64,000 bases of DNA from Psettodes erumei (taxonomy: Eukaryota; Chordata; Actinopteri; Pleuronectiformes; Psettodidae): positions 62,001 through 126,000 of the forward strand of contig JAFBJZ010000364.1 in NCBI GenBank assembly GCA_016785225.1, read 5' to 3'. Position numbers and translations under genes: made by a program. This document shows positions 45,053 through 57,314 of this stretch, piece by piece. The number at the start of each line of letters is the position of its first letter. Position 1 is the stretch's first letter. Below the pieces are notes generated by a model that saw only the letters and a program-made list of their open reading frames with translations, did not search any database and was not told where the DNA came from.

Positions 45053-45784
45053 AAGTGTTGTGTGTTGCAGACATTGAGGCTGCAGCACTATTAGCAAAAT
45101 CAGTTGAGAGTTGAGAGTAAAGTTGAGATAAAGTTGAGATACCATTGGATTAAATAACGATGGAAGTTCTTTACCAGCACACAATGTTATTAAATAAACA
45201 AAAGCAACAATGGAGATAAATACAGACAAAGTCAAAGTATAGAGCAAAAGTGAGAGACAGAGGATGTGGAGGGGACAGTTGGGCCAGCAGTGTAACAATA
45301 CCCCACAGGCCAGATAGTACACTGCTTCATTCTCAACAAACACAACCTGCCTGAATCATGGATTAGATACAGACACCACAAAGTTGTGTGCATGTCTGTG
45401 TCCATTTACTTAATGGAACCTTGATTGCTTTGTGTTGACTTATTCACAGTGATTTCAGATGTGTTGATGCAATGTTTTTTCTTCGTCACTGAAAGATGCT
45501 ATGTGCCATTTTTCCAAGTACCAGCAATGGTTATCAGCAGATTTCAGATTTCAGCAAATTTAATATTAAGCTTAGTATTGACATCCAGTTTCTTTGGGTA
45601 GTAGTAGTAGTAGAATTTACAGTGGAAGGATCGTAATAGTACTAGAGGTGCTGGCAGCAACAACAGAAAAATAGTACAAAAACATCTGAATCTGGCAATT
45701 ATAAAATCTGAAGTTATGAGATTTCTATTTTCATGGCATTTTGTAGTTTGTAGTTGTCTTAATTTGTATCGTATTGTGTTAATC
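45053..45784. other. No recognised gene
   Basis: A/T-rich spacer with short GTA repeats near 45600. It may contain the target site of the L1 at 45785. Confidence 0.4.
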
Positions 45785-46980
45785 TGAGAGATGTTTATTA
45801 TTTGATCTGATTTTTATTATTTTTGTGACTGGATCTTTTATCTTGTGAATTGTGTTCTGTGCTATTTTCTTTTTAAGTTTCCAGGCCAAAACTTTCATTG
45901 CTTTAGATCCTCCTTCATAATACCTTTGTTTAAGAACCAGATTTTTCCTAATTTTGTGTGTAGCCAAATCATTATTTTTGTTTCTTTTTTTCATGATTTC
46001 CATCAGTATATCCTGTGTTGTTTTCATTTTATGCTTTTTCTCTAATTCTTTTAGTTTATTTCACATCTTTTTATTATAAGAGGTTATTGCTATAATTTTC
46101 CCTCTCAGGACAGCTTTTAAGGCATACCACAGAATGGGAGGGAACACATCACCAATGCATTACTTTCCAAGTAAAAGCGAATCTCTCTCTTAAAGTCTCT
46201 CTTTAAAGTAAGGATCATTGACTATGCTTGAATTTAGTTTCCAATTATTCAATTTTGGTTGTAGGTTTAGATCAACAGACAGGTGTATGGGTGTATAATC
46301 GCTTAAGTCTATTGCTTTAATTTAAGAAGTGTTAATTTTATCTTTGTCTTTTCCAAATGTTATAAAATAATCTATTCTTGTGTATAGTGAGTGGGGTGAG
46401 GAATAATGAGTATAATCCCTTTGGTTGGGATGTAAGTTTCTCCATATGTCAGTTAGACCAACCTCCTCAAATAATGTATTAATTTTCTTAATTAATGATT
46501 TTGTATCCTGGGCTTTTCTATTAGAAGTGCCTAGTTTTGGCTGTAAATTTATATTTAAATCTCCCCCAAGGATTAGAAGGCCTACTGTCTCTCATGTCAT
46601 CATATCTATGATTTTCCTGAGAAAACCAATGTCGCTTCTAGGCGGCGCATACACATTTAGCAACATAATTAGATTCCTCTCAAGGTTTCCCCTTACTAAA
46701 ATAAATCATCCCTCCTTATCACTTGGCTCAAATATTTTTTCAAAGTGTAGTTTGCCTGATAGAAGGATAGCCACTCCTCTCCTTCGTCCAGATTTATAAG
46801 AGGAGGAAAAAATAGTTGTAGTTCTCTTTAATTTCTCATGTTCCTTACAGTTTAGGTGGGTACAATATTTGTGCTTGTTCTTTCCTTATTTTAGTTAGAA
46901 TTTTATTGCATTTAGTTGGATTCAACAGCATTCACATGGACGTTTCCGAATTGGCAAAACCTGGTACAATCAATCCACTC
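45785..46980 (-). mobile_element. L1 ORF2 5' part, inverted (endonuclease)
   Basis: The minus strand encodes an APE-type endonuclease: EHEKLKRTTT, GRRRGVAILLSGKLHF, LIMLLNVYAPP, LILGGDLNI, DIWRNLHPNQRDYTHYSSPH and LYTRIDYF (46330-46860). The post-endonuclease linker follows at 45779-46027, with YYEGGSKAMKVLAWKLKKKI and IKDPVTKII. Stops and shifts are present. It ends at 45785 exactly where the plus-strand L1 part at 47119 begins in element coordinates, so the two look like one insertion with an inverted 5' segment. Confidence 0.85.
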
Positions 46981-47118
46981 CCTGAACATACATAAACAAA
47001 CATTACATAAACATTGAAGCTGTTTAGAATGACAGCTGCAAAAAGAAACCTCAAAAAACAGAAAACAAATATGTTGACTTCCAACTGTGAGGTCTCTAGT
47101 ATGACCCTAAATAAGACC

Positions 47119-49670
47119 CCGCTGAAAAAAGATCCAGTTACAAAAATAATTTTAAAAAATAAACTAAACCGAAGTCCAGGGAGCCTTTGAAACATTCTAT
47201 AAGACTCTTACTCTAATAAAGCAGGGAGCAGCATAGCTGAAATAGACAGTTTTTTAGACTCCAGTGTTACCAGTGTTAAATGAAGAACAGAATAAAATTA
47301 TGTTTCAAGATATAGCAGAAAAAGTACTAAAAACTAAAAATAACAATAAGTAAACTCAAATTAAATAAATCACCAGGATCAGATGGCTATACAGCAGAAT
47401 GGTATAAGGAGTTAAAAGAGGAGTTAATAACAGTGATGATTCCCACACTGAATTGAGTTCAGAGCAACCATCTCTGCCATTCCAAAACAACATAGGGATA
47501 ACTTAGAATGTGGGTCATATAAACCAATACCATTTCTTAATATAGATTACAGGCTGTTTACTTTTATCATGGTAAGACGATTAGGAAAGTTCTTCCCTAG
47601 TCTAATACATAATGATCAGACAGGCTTGTTAATAATAAAGTTAATATACAACGGACTCTACAAATTACTAACCACATTCAAAAGAATAAAATAGCAGCCA
47701 TGATAATCAGTATTTATCCATAAATAAGTATTCGATTCAGTTAACTGGATCTTTCTTTATGAAGTCCTGTATAGATTTGGCCTACATGAAACACTAAATA
47801 AAACAACACAGACATAAGATAAATCTAGTGCTAGAATTAAAATTAATGGCTGTTTATCAAACAATATAATTTTCGAAAGAGGAACAAGGCAGGGTTGTGC
47901 ATGTTCACCATTGTTATTTGTATTATATTTGGAACCACTTGCTCAATATATAAGACAAAACAAAGAAATAAAAGACATTATTCATGGGAAGGAGCATAAA
48001 TTAACCTGCTATGCAGATGACATTTTAATCTTTCTGGGTCAACCAACAAACTCTCTACCTAAACTGATGCAATCATTTAAAGAATTGGGTCAATTATCAG
48101 GATACAAAATTAATATAAGTAAAACACAACTGCTTAAATACAATTACAAGTAAGTACCACCGAGCATGGCAAACAGGGTATTTTAAATATTGGGGAGTTA
48201 TAATACCAAAAGGATCTCGCTGAACTATTAGAATGCAATTACTCCCCAGACAAAGGAAAATCAAGGAAGATATAGCAAAATGGAACTTAAAAAAGGGGGA
48301 TGGAGCCTTCCCTCTCTCAGGGATCACTACTGGGCAGCACAATTTAAGACAATGATATGCTGGTGCAATCCCTCATATGATGCTCAGTGGAAAAGTATTG
48401 AAGAGGGCCTGACCTCCATTCCCATACAAGCAATCATAGCAGACAGTAGCCTGTAAGGCCTGATAAAAAACTGTCGGAATCCCATGGATCAAGTTGACTT
48501 TTAAAATTTAGTAGTATAATAAAAATTAGAAGAATATCAATAGTATAAATTAGAAGAAGACATAGCAATCCTTAAGTGGTGTGCATATGATACACATTTT
48601 GTTCCAAATAAATTAGACACGAGATTCATAGATTGGACATACAAAGGACTAACAGCTTTATGCAAGATAATGAAGGTAGGTACACTACTTAGTTTTGAAA
48701 AGATTAAAAAGAAATACTCACTAGAAGCACAAGATTTTTATCAATGCTTGCAGATGAGAAATTTTGTCAGTAATAAGATCAAATGTAAGACTGAATCAAG
48801 CAAACAGCTGGTAGACCTGTTTAAAAAGGTAGATAACTCAAACAAAGACAGAGGTATTATCTCAGGCCTGTATAAAGGGCTTATAGACATGAAAACACAC
48901 TCAACCCTATACATTAAAACAAAATAGGAAATGGAGGGATGAATAGATATGCCAGAGGAAGAATGGATAACAATATGGGCATATCAATGGAAATGTAGCA
49001 GCTCAGAGAGCTGGAGAGAATTCGGTTGGAAAAGCCTGATAAGATGTTTTATTACACCTTACCAAACATCTCAATATGAAGGTGACAAATCAATCATCAA
49101 AGCAAATCATTATCATATTTTTTGGGACTGTCATGTTATTAAAACTTATTGGAAGGGAATGCATACTACAATACAAGGGATTTTTGGAAGGCAATTGCCT
49201 CTTGCATGCAAATTTTTTTGCAGAAAAAATAATTTTGGTCTCGTCCCCGAAGGATGGACAAAGAAAGATAAATATGTGTGTCGTATTTTGTTGATGGCAG
49301 GCAAAAAGGCCCTCACAAAATGTGTGGATGGACATCACAATGGAGATTTACAGGATGGAGAAAATGACAGCAGATGTGAATTACAAGAGGGACCTGTTTG
49401 TTTCACGTTGGAAGAAATGGGTGGACTATATAATACCACACAGGCCAGACTTTGATCCTGCTAAACTTAGATAATAGGTAAAGTGTATTATTAGCAATTA
49501 TATCTTACTCCCTACGTGTTCATGTTCTTGTTATATTTTATTTGATTTTATTTCTTTATCATTTGCTTTTTATGTTCTTTTTGTCCTTAAAAAAGGGATA
49601 ATCAGGCTGATGTAACTAATGTAACTAATAATTGAAGTTAATGCACATGGAACATTGATTGCTAAATAAA
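47119..49670 (+). mobile_element. L1 ORF2 3' part (reverse transcriptase to tail)
   Basis: The plus strand starts with KDPVTKII (47128-47152), the same segment that ends the inverted part. It continues with LKLNKSPGSDGYTAEWYKEL (about 47350), GTRQGCACSPLLFVLYLEPL, LTCYADDILIF (47999-48032; YADD intact), then FEKIKKKYSLEAQDFYQCL and WREFGWKSLIRCFITPYQTS with the C-terminal HYHIFWDCHVI. Many stops and frame changes mark it as dead. An AATAAA and a GA-rich stretch follow near 49665. Confidence 0.88.
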
Positions 49671-50679
49671 AAGTAAATAGAGAGAGAGAGAGATTCATCC
49701 AAACTGTGAATTTCAGTCTCTCACAGTATATTGCAACTATGAAATTTGCATCTTGTATTGAAGGAATCTGTATTTCATACTTTCAAGATTCGTGCCCTGT
49801 ACATCTCCGAGTGTATATTGTAATTATAAGAATCATACATTAAAAATCTAATTTTTTTTCTATTTCTCCATAGATGGTAATAATGACATTTTTATTTTTG
49901 AAATTTGTGTCTAACAATTATGATATCTGCATCTATGAGGTCAGTATCTTGTAGTAATGATGTTTATGAAATGTAACTTAATAATGAGATTTCCATCTTG
50001 TAATCAGATGTAATCAATGTCAGATTAGTTTTTAATCATCAGATCTTGTTTCATAATTATGAGTATCTAATATCTTATACATGACATTTGTATATTGTAA
50101 TGAGAAATGAAATGAAATATATATATATAAATAGTTGTCTATTATTAAATGAAGTATGTATCTTGCAATCATGTGATATGGATTTTAAAATAATAAAGAA
50201 TTTCAAGTTTAAGATCTCATAAGTGTGAAATATTATTTTACATTAAAAATTATGTTATACCTACAAATGATGCAATTTAAGAAAGTTAAAATTAATTAGA
50301 AAACAAGGTCAGAAAATTGGTTCGACAGAGACATTCATCATTTTGACTAAAATGAGGCTGGTAAAAGGGTCACAAAATTAAAGTCTTTGGGTTAAATTCA
50401 CACCATTATATATACACCTGTCAATAATGCCTTGAGGAAATATGTCCATCACACCACTCTTACACAGCCTAAACAGGTGTCTAGCTGTGACTTTTTTCTC
50501 TGCCCCTGAGGATTTCTGCCAATCATACAAGCACCAGACCAAAAGACAATAGAAAATGTGTCATTTTATTTTTATTTATTTTCATTGTTACCAAAAAATA
50601 ACTGTCCACTGCCCCTAAGAATTTGTCAGAAAGATCAAGGAATGTCAAAACTGGCACTGTCTCACAGTGAGACAACAAT

Positions 50680-50716
<37 letters not shown>

Positions 50717-50959
50717 TACCACTCACTCATGGATACCTCTGGTCCTTGGCCAGGGATGGTCTGACAGCTCTCTTGGAATTGACTTTAGGAATCCTGGTGT
50801 GTATGTGGACCATTAGGGACCCAAGGGAGGAATGTCAGTCATTGACATGGGACCAGTCCATTCCCCAAAGGGGACAGCAGGGATGGGGTAATAATGGTAG
50901 TGATAGGTGAGCTCCACTCTGTCTTTTTTGACTCTGTGGGTGTGTACATGTGTGCGTGC

Positions 50960-51001
<42 letters not shown>

Positions 51002-51590
51002 ATGCATGTGTGTCTGCAATATGCCTGCTTGCCTAAGGGCTTTGGCCTGCCCTTGAGGGAATAGTCGAAGTGAAGTATAGTGTTGAAGATAATGATAATA
51101 ATAAATAATAATATTGATGTAAGTGATACTGATGATGGGGAAGAATGAAAGAGCAGCAGGAAAGAAGAAAGAAAAGAAGAAAACATCATTCAAAATCCCA
51201 CATGACATCAGTAACAACATTAATAACTGAAAAATACAGCCTTGGTATGCATGTCATACTTGGGGTACTTATCTTATCTAAGGAGTTCAACCATACCAGT
51301 CTGTGGATGTAGTTTGCTCAGCTGTCATGGAGAATTTCCATGTTGTTTTTCTACCATTCTTATATTGAGAAGTTGGCTGTTGAACTGTGCACTAATAACA
51401 TGTCAGACAGTCTCCTATTTAGTACAGAAGACACAGTGTCCATGATTCCCAAGATGGATTTCACATTTTGATTGTTCAGAGCACAGGACAGTTTTCAGTC
51501 CTTGTTAAATAAGCTCAGGTCCAGAGAAGGCAGCAGTCGTTCTGGATTTGGTTTATATATGATTTCTTGTTTGCATGGTAGAGCTTGAAC
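49671..51590. other. No recognised gene; two (CA/GT)n runs
   Basis: A/T-rich. A (CA)n run lies at 50683-50713 and a (GT)n run at about 50964-51000. Open frames across these runs are artefacts of the repeats. Confidence 0.5.
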
Positions 51591-51815
51591 TCACATCTGT
51601 GACAGCAGAGACAATCTGTGTTCATGGACAATTATTCCTGAGCCACCACCATGTCTGATTTGAATGCATGACCTTAAGATCGGGTCCATTAATGATATTA
51701 TGAACTGTAGATGATGAAAGCCCCACAAATTTACAGTGAGAGATATTGTTAAATTGTTGCAGTAGTTGCCTGTGCAGTCTGTCACTAAGTGGTGCACCCC
51801 TTCCCATTTTACTTC
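51591..51815 (-). mobile_element. Possible Tc1/mariner transposase N-terminal fragment
   Basis: The minus strand encodes MGRGAPLSDRLHRQLLQQF and then GLSSSTVHNII, which resemble the helix-turn-helix start of Tc1-like transposases. No catalytic DDE region or inverted repeats are seen. The similarity is short, so the call is tentative. Confidence 0.4.
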
Positions 51816-52400
51816 TGATCTGCTGCCAGTTAACTTAATCAGTTGTGAAATGTTCCACCAGGTGTTTCTTTTAGCCTCACATGACTTTTCAAATCTTTTG
51901 TAGTCCCTGTCCCAACTTTTGTGAAGTGTTGATAAAATTACAATAGATTTCTTCATTGGGGTTTTGTACATTTGCTGTTTTCTACTCTGTTTTTCTTTCC
52001 TTTATGTTTGCAATTTGAGCATTCCTCTTTTTGATTGATTATCTAGTCTAACAAAGAAATGTATTGTTAGCAAATACAAAAATATTCATCCTGCATAAAA
52101 CCAAAGAACAGACACTACAATCTGATGTGTGCATTTGAGTGTATATATGTATGTGTGTGTATGTGTGCCTGTGTGTGGCCTACTTCTCATTCAAAGTGAC
52201 ATTTTAAGCCGTTTAGCTGTCACTCAGCAGCGCAACGGGACAGTGTTGATGACCACCACCACCCCCACCCATGGGGGTTTTGGTATGACCCACTGGAGCT
52301 TTGCCTGTTAATAAGGGACCTGCCATGTCCAGTGGGTGGGGGGGTTGACAGGATAAGTGGCTATCCTTGCGGGAGGGACATAGCTGAATAAGTCCAGATT
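51816..52400. other. Unassigned spacer
   Basis: No motif. Contains a short imperfect GT run at about 52138-52180. Confidence 0.4.
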
Positions 52401-54430
52401 CACTGATGTGATGTCTAATAAGATTTAAAGGAGTGAAAAAAGGAGCAGTCTGGGAGAAGTCCGTGCCAAACTTAAAGCACGGACTGGCGCCTACAACTCG
52501 GGTGATTTGGAAGAGTACAGGAAGTTCAGGTACGCACTCCGGAGAGCTATTAGCAGTGCAAAGAGACAGTACAGGGACAGAGTGGAGTCCAACTTTCAGG
52601 GCTCCAACTCTAGAAGCATGTGGTCTGGTCTAAGGACACTCACAGACTGCAAAAAGACATTGAGCGGTGCTGAGGAGGTGTGTGCATCTCTCCCAGATGA
52701 TCTGAACGCTTTCTTTGCACGGTTTGAGAGTTGCTCCCCGGCTGGGGAGGTACAGAAGGCCCAGGACCCCTGCCCACTGATTTTAACTCGGGCAGATGTG
52801 TGCAGATCTCTAAAAAGGATCAACACACACAAGGCTCCTGGACCTGACGGCATCCCTGGCCGAGCTCTCAGGGTGTGTGCAGATCAGCTGGCAGATGTGT
52901 TCACAGACATTTTCAACATGTCACTGCTCCAGTCTGTGGTCCCCACATGCTTCAAGAGGTCCACCATTGTCCCTGTCCCCAAAAAGTCCAACATCTCCTG
53001 CCTTAATGACTACCGCCCAGTAGCACTCACCCCCATCATCATGAAGTGCTTTGAGCGGCTAGTCAAATCATCCATCACATCCTCCCTTCCTGACTCACTG
53101 GACCCTCTGCAGTTTGCCTACAGGGCAAACAGGTCCACAGACGACGCCATCGCCCTCACCCTCCACACTGCCCTCTCCCACCTGGACCAGAGGAGCACAT
53201 ATGTGAGAATGCTGTTCATTGACTACAGCTCAGCATTTAACACCATTGTGCCCTCCAAGCTCGTCATGAAGCTCAGGGACCTCGGGCTCAACACCGCCCT
53301 GTGCGACTGGATCCTGAACTTTCTGACGGGCAGACCCCAGGTAGTGCGAATGGGCACCACCACATCCTCCACCCTGACTCTCACACACGGCACCCCCAGG
53401 GTTGCGTGCTGAGCCCCTGCTGTATTCCTTGTTCACGCACGACTGCGTGGCCACACACAGCTCCAACACCATCGTAAAGTTTGCAGGCGACACGACCGTC
53501 ATCGGCCTGATCACCGACGGCGATTTAGAGGCGGGTACAGAGAGGAGGTTAGAGCCCTGACATCTTGGTGCCAGGACAACAACCTCCACCTCAACGTCGA
53601 CAAAACCAAGGAGCTGATTGTGGACTACAGGAAGCAGCAGGGTGAAGGACACGCACCCATCAGCATCAACGGGACGACGGTGGAGAGAGTCAGCAGCTTC
53701 AGGTTCCTCGGGGTCCACATCAGTGAGGATCTGACCTGGACCCTACACACCAATATCATCACAAGAACGGCACGACAGCGGCTCTTCTTCCTCCGCAGGC
53801 TGCGGAGGCTCAACATGGACAACAGGATACTCTGCAGCTTCTACAGATGCACCATCGAGAGTATCCTGACTGGCTGCATCACCACCTGGTACGGCAGTTG
53901 CTCCGCCCTCAACCGTAAGACCTTACAGAGGGTGGTGAAAACTGTGCAGCACATCACCAGGACGAAGCTGCCATCCATGGAGGACCTCTACAGCCAGCGA
54001 TGTAGGAAGAAGGCCAACCGGATCATTAAAGACCCCCACCACCCCAGCAACAAACTGTTCCAGCTGCTGCCATCTGGCAGACGGTACCGCAGCATCCAGT
54101 CTCGGACCACCAGACTCAGGGACAGTTTCATTCCACAGGCCATAAGACTATTAAACTCCTGAGCTGCCACTTTCGTCACTTTTTGTTATTTATTACATTT
54201 TATATACACTTAAACTCCATCTGCACCATAAAAGTCAATCCACCACTTATACCACTATTTATTTTTTAAATGTTATTTGTTTATTTGCACTACTGCATTC
54301 ATTTGCACTACAATGTTTATTTTCTATTTCTCTCTTTCTTCCTTCTAACCTCACTCTCTATATCGCAATGTCGAAGGAGCCTGAGACCCCAAGAATTTCA
54401 TTGCATGACTACTCCTGTAAAGAGTATCTA
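52401..54430 (+). mobile_element. CR1/L2-group LINE, 5'-truncated
   Basis: 52507-53412 encodes EEYRKFRYALRRAISSAKRQ, HKAPGPDGIPGRALRVCADQ, NDYRPVALTPIIMKCFERLV, DPLQFAYRANRSTDDAIAL and MLFIDYSSAFNTIVPSKLV. A frameshift near 53400 leads to GCVLSP-type sequence and KFAGDTTVIG, where the catalytic FADD box reads FAGD (53480-53491). 53620-54162 holds the C-terminal part (FRFLGVHISEDLTW, LFFLRRLRRLNMD, DPHHPSNKLF). The 3' region after 54162 resembles the LINE 3' end at 18471-18811. The endonuclease is missing. Confidence 0.9.
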
Positions 54431-54439
54431 GGAGAAAGA

Positions 54440-56735
54440 GGCAACCCATAACATTACATAACAACACTATTCTGATTTTGACTTACAAGCAGAAAAAGGC
54501 CCAGTAGTCATCACGCTAGCAGACATCCAAACCAGAGTGTCCAAAATGAAGAGCTGGACAGCCCCAGGGCCTGACATGATACACACCTACTGGCTCAAAA
54601 ACGCCTAGCAGCACAGATGAACCAGCTGCTAATATCGGGAAACCACCCAGAGTGGCTAACCCAAGGCCGGACAGTCCTCATAATGAAGGGCCCCCAGAAG
54701 GGAACAATACCATCCAATTACCGGCCTATAACCTGCCTCAGCACCACATGGAAGCTCCTATCAGGCATCATAGCGGCTAAGATGAGTAGGGACATGGAGC
54801 AATACATGAGCAGAGCACAGAAAGGTGTAGGAAATAACACCAGAGGTGCCAAACACCAGCTGCTGGTGGACAGGGCGATTGCCCGAGATTGCAAGACGAG
54901 GAACACCAACCTGTGCACTGCCTGGATTGACTACAAGAAGGCCTATGATTCGATGCCACACACACATGGATACTGGAGTGCCTAAAGCTGTACAACATCA
55001 ATAGGACCCTAAGAGAGTTCATCCAGAACTCGATGAGGCTGTGGAACACGACTCTGGAGGCCAACTCAAAGCCAATTGCACAGGTGAGCATCAGATGCGG
55101 CATATACCAAGGAGATGCTCTGTCCCCCCTGCTGTTCTGCATAGGCCTAAACCCCCTCAGCCAGATCATCTCAAAGAGTGGCTATAGATACCAGTTCCGA
55201 AGTGGAACAACCATCAGCCACCTCCTCTACATGGATGAGATCAAGCTGTATGCGAAGAATGAGCTTGACATTGATTCCCTGATTCACCTCACTCGGATAT
55301 ACAGCAAAGACATCGGGATGTCATTCGGACTAGATAAATGTGGGCGGATGATATCTAGAAGAGGAAAGGTGATCACAACCGAGGGGGTTGACCTACCGGA
55401 AGGGAACATTGCAGATGTGCAGGACAGTTACAAATACCTGGGGATCCCACAGGCAAATGGTAATCATGAGGAGGCAGCTCGAAGGTCAGCCACAGCCAAA
55501 TACCTCCAGAGGCTAAGGCAGGTCCTGAAAAGTCAGCTGAACGGCAAAAATAAGATCCAAGCCATTAACACCTATGCCATGCCAGTGATCAGATACCCGG
55601 CTGGGATAATATCCTGGCCACTGGAAGAGATACAAGCCACTGATATCAAGACAAGGAAGCTCCTTACCATGCATGGTGGGTTTCACCCTAAGTCCAGCGT
55701 CCTGAGGCTGTACACAAAGCGAAAGGAGGGGGGCCGAGGACTAGTAAGTGTCAGAACTACTGTCCAGGAGGAAACGGTGAACCTCCAGGAATACATCGAG
55801 AAAATGGCCCCCAAGGACCAACTCCTAAGTGAATGCCTCAGGCAACAAAAGCCCAGAAGGGATGAGGAACCACTGGGCCCATCATGGAAGGACAAGCTCT
55901 TGCATGGCATGTACCTCCGACAAATTGAAGAAGTGGCTGATATGGACTAAACATACCAGTGGCTGGAAAAGGCTGGACTGAAAGACAGCACAGAGGCACT
56001 AATCATGGCAGCACAGGAACAGGCCCTAAACACCAGAGCAATAGAGGCCGGGATCTACCACACCAGACAAGATCCCAGGTGCAGGCTGTGCAGAGAAGGC
56101 CCTGAGACAGTCCAACACATCATAGCAGGGTGTAAGATGCTGGCAGGCAAGGCATACATGGAGCGGCATAACCAGGTAGCAGGCATAGTATACAGGAACA
56201 TCTGTACAGAGTATGGACTGGAGGTCCCAGGGTCCAGATGGGAGACACCCCCAAAGGTGACAGAGAACAAACAGGCCAAGATCCTGTGGGACTTCCAGAT
56301 CCAGACTGACAAGATGTTGATGGCCAACCAGCCTGACATAGTGGTGGTGGATAAACATCGGAAGACAGTGGTAGTGATAGATGTAGCAATCCCCAGCAAT
56401 AGCAACATCAGAAAGAAAGAACATGAGAAGCTCGAGAAATACCAAGGGCTGAAAGAGGAGATAGAGAAAATGTGGGGTGTGAAGGCATCTGTGGTCCCAA
56501 TAGTGATCGGGGCACTAGGGGCGGTGACCCCCAAGCTGGAAGGATCGCTCCAACAGATACCAGGAACAACATCGGAGATCTCTGTCCAAAAGAGCGCAAT
56601 GCTAGGAACAGCTAAGATCCTGCGCAGAACCCTCAGACTCCCAGGCCTCTGGTAGAGGACCCAAGTCTGAAGGAGACACCGCCCAGGTGGGCGAGAGGCA
56701 GATTTTTTTATATATATATATATATATATATAGGC
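54440..56735 (+). mobile_element. LINE with restriction-like endonuclease (Rex6/R4-, NeSL- or Hero-like)
   Basis: The plus-strand ORF reads MKSWTAPGPDMIHTYWLK (about 54550), NYRPITCLSTTWKLLSGIIA, AWIDYKKAYDSMPH, GIYQGDALSPLLFCIGLNPL and LLYMDEIKLYAKNELD, then DSYKYLGIPQAN. The RT box is YMDE (55228-55239), with Glu in place of the second Asp. The C-terminus has CRLCREGPETVQHIIAGC (CX2C..HX4C finger) and PDIVVVDKHRKTVVVIDVAI with EKLEKYQGLKEEIEKMW, a PD-(D/E)XK-type nuclease that cuts the target in place of an APE enzyme. Breaks: a shift near 54600, a CA insertion near 54965 and a TAA at 55948-55950. The tail is (TA)n. Confidence 0.88.
56703..56731. repeat. (TA)n run at LINE 3' end
   Basis: A T-run followed by about 12 TA units right after the end of the restriction-endonuclease LINE. 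It may be the element's tail or a TA-repeat target site. Confidence 0.9.
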
Positions 56736-56803
56736 ATATATATTTTGCAAAAGCAACAGATACAAATTGGAACATCAAATTCAAATTAGCACCCTATAAG
56801 TAG

Positions 56804-56816
56804 ATGTCCCCCTTAA
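56804..56816 (-). promoter_or_regulatory. Possible ERV3 polypurine tract
   Basis: The minus strand reads ATTAAGGGGGACA about 60 bases after the env stop. A 3' LTR would follow at lower coordinates but is cut by the LINE at 56735. Confidence 0.45.
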
Positions 56817-56873
56817 TCATTCATTAATCATTCAACCACATTATAGTAAAAAACTACTAAATATCTAAGCTAA

Positions 56874-57255
56874 CTATGGATATTTCTTCACCAGTTCACC
56901 TTCTGTTATCACTTCCTCATCACCATCTGAGTCAGTCCTATGTAATAATGACATCTGAACTTGATCTCCGGGCATCACAACTCCAGCCCCTCTCAATATC
57001 ATAGCCTTCACAAAGGTCAACAGCAGCGTACAAAAACAAAACATCACACACAGTGGTATAAGAACTGTAACAAAATCTGAACCAACACTGCTCTCAACAG
57101 TCCTAATCTCTCCCGCATCCAAACATTTGCAGACCATCCAACTCCATGCAATGAACCAAAACACATCTCTTATCTGCTTCAGTGCATTGATGACACTTGT
57201 CATATTGTCAGAATTATCAGGAATCAAAGTATAACAGGCATCTCCACCCTGTATG
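56874..57255 (-). pseudogene. ERV3 env, transmembrane C-terminal piece
   Basis: The minus-strand frame encodes MTSVINALKQIRDVFWFIAW and, after a Cys pair, a membrane anchor (FVTVLIPLCVMFCFCTLLL), then a cytoplasmic tail ending GELVKKYP. It continues the env piece at 59952-60602 once the hAT between them is removed. The frame is intact here and ends in a normal stop. Confidence 0.75.
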
Positions 57256-57263
57256 GCGTAGGT
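57256..57263. repeat. hAT target-site duplication (imperfect, left)
   Basis: GCGTAGGT, paired with GTCTAGGT at 59952-59959; six of eight bases agree. Confidence 0.6.
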
Positions 57264-57314
57264 CGGGGTACATAATATGTCAATTGCAATCTATCAGTCA
57301 ATCGCAAAGGTAGT

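Noticed and set aside
46425..46799. 124-codon plus-strand frame
   Set aside because: It is antisense to the inverted L1 endonuclease, whose motifs are on the minus strand.
56026..56765. Long minus-strand frames (up to 236 codons)
   Set aside because: They are antisense to the zinc finger and nuclease part of the LINE at 54440-56735.
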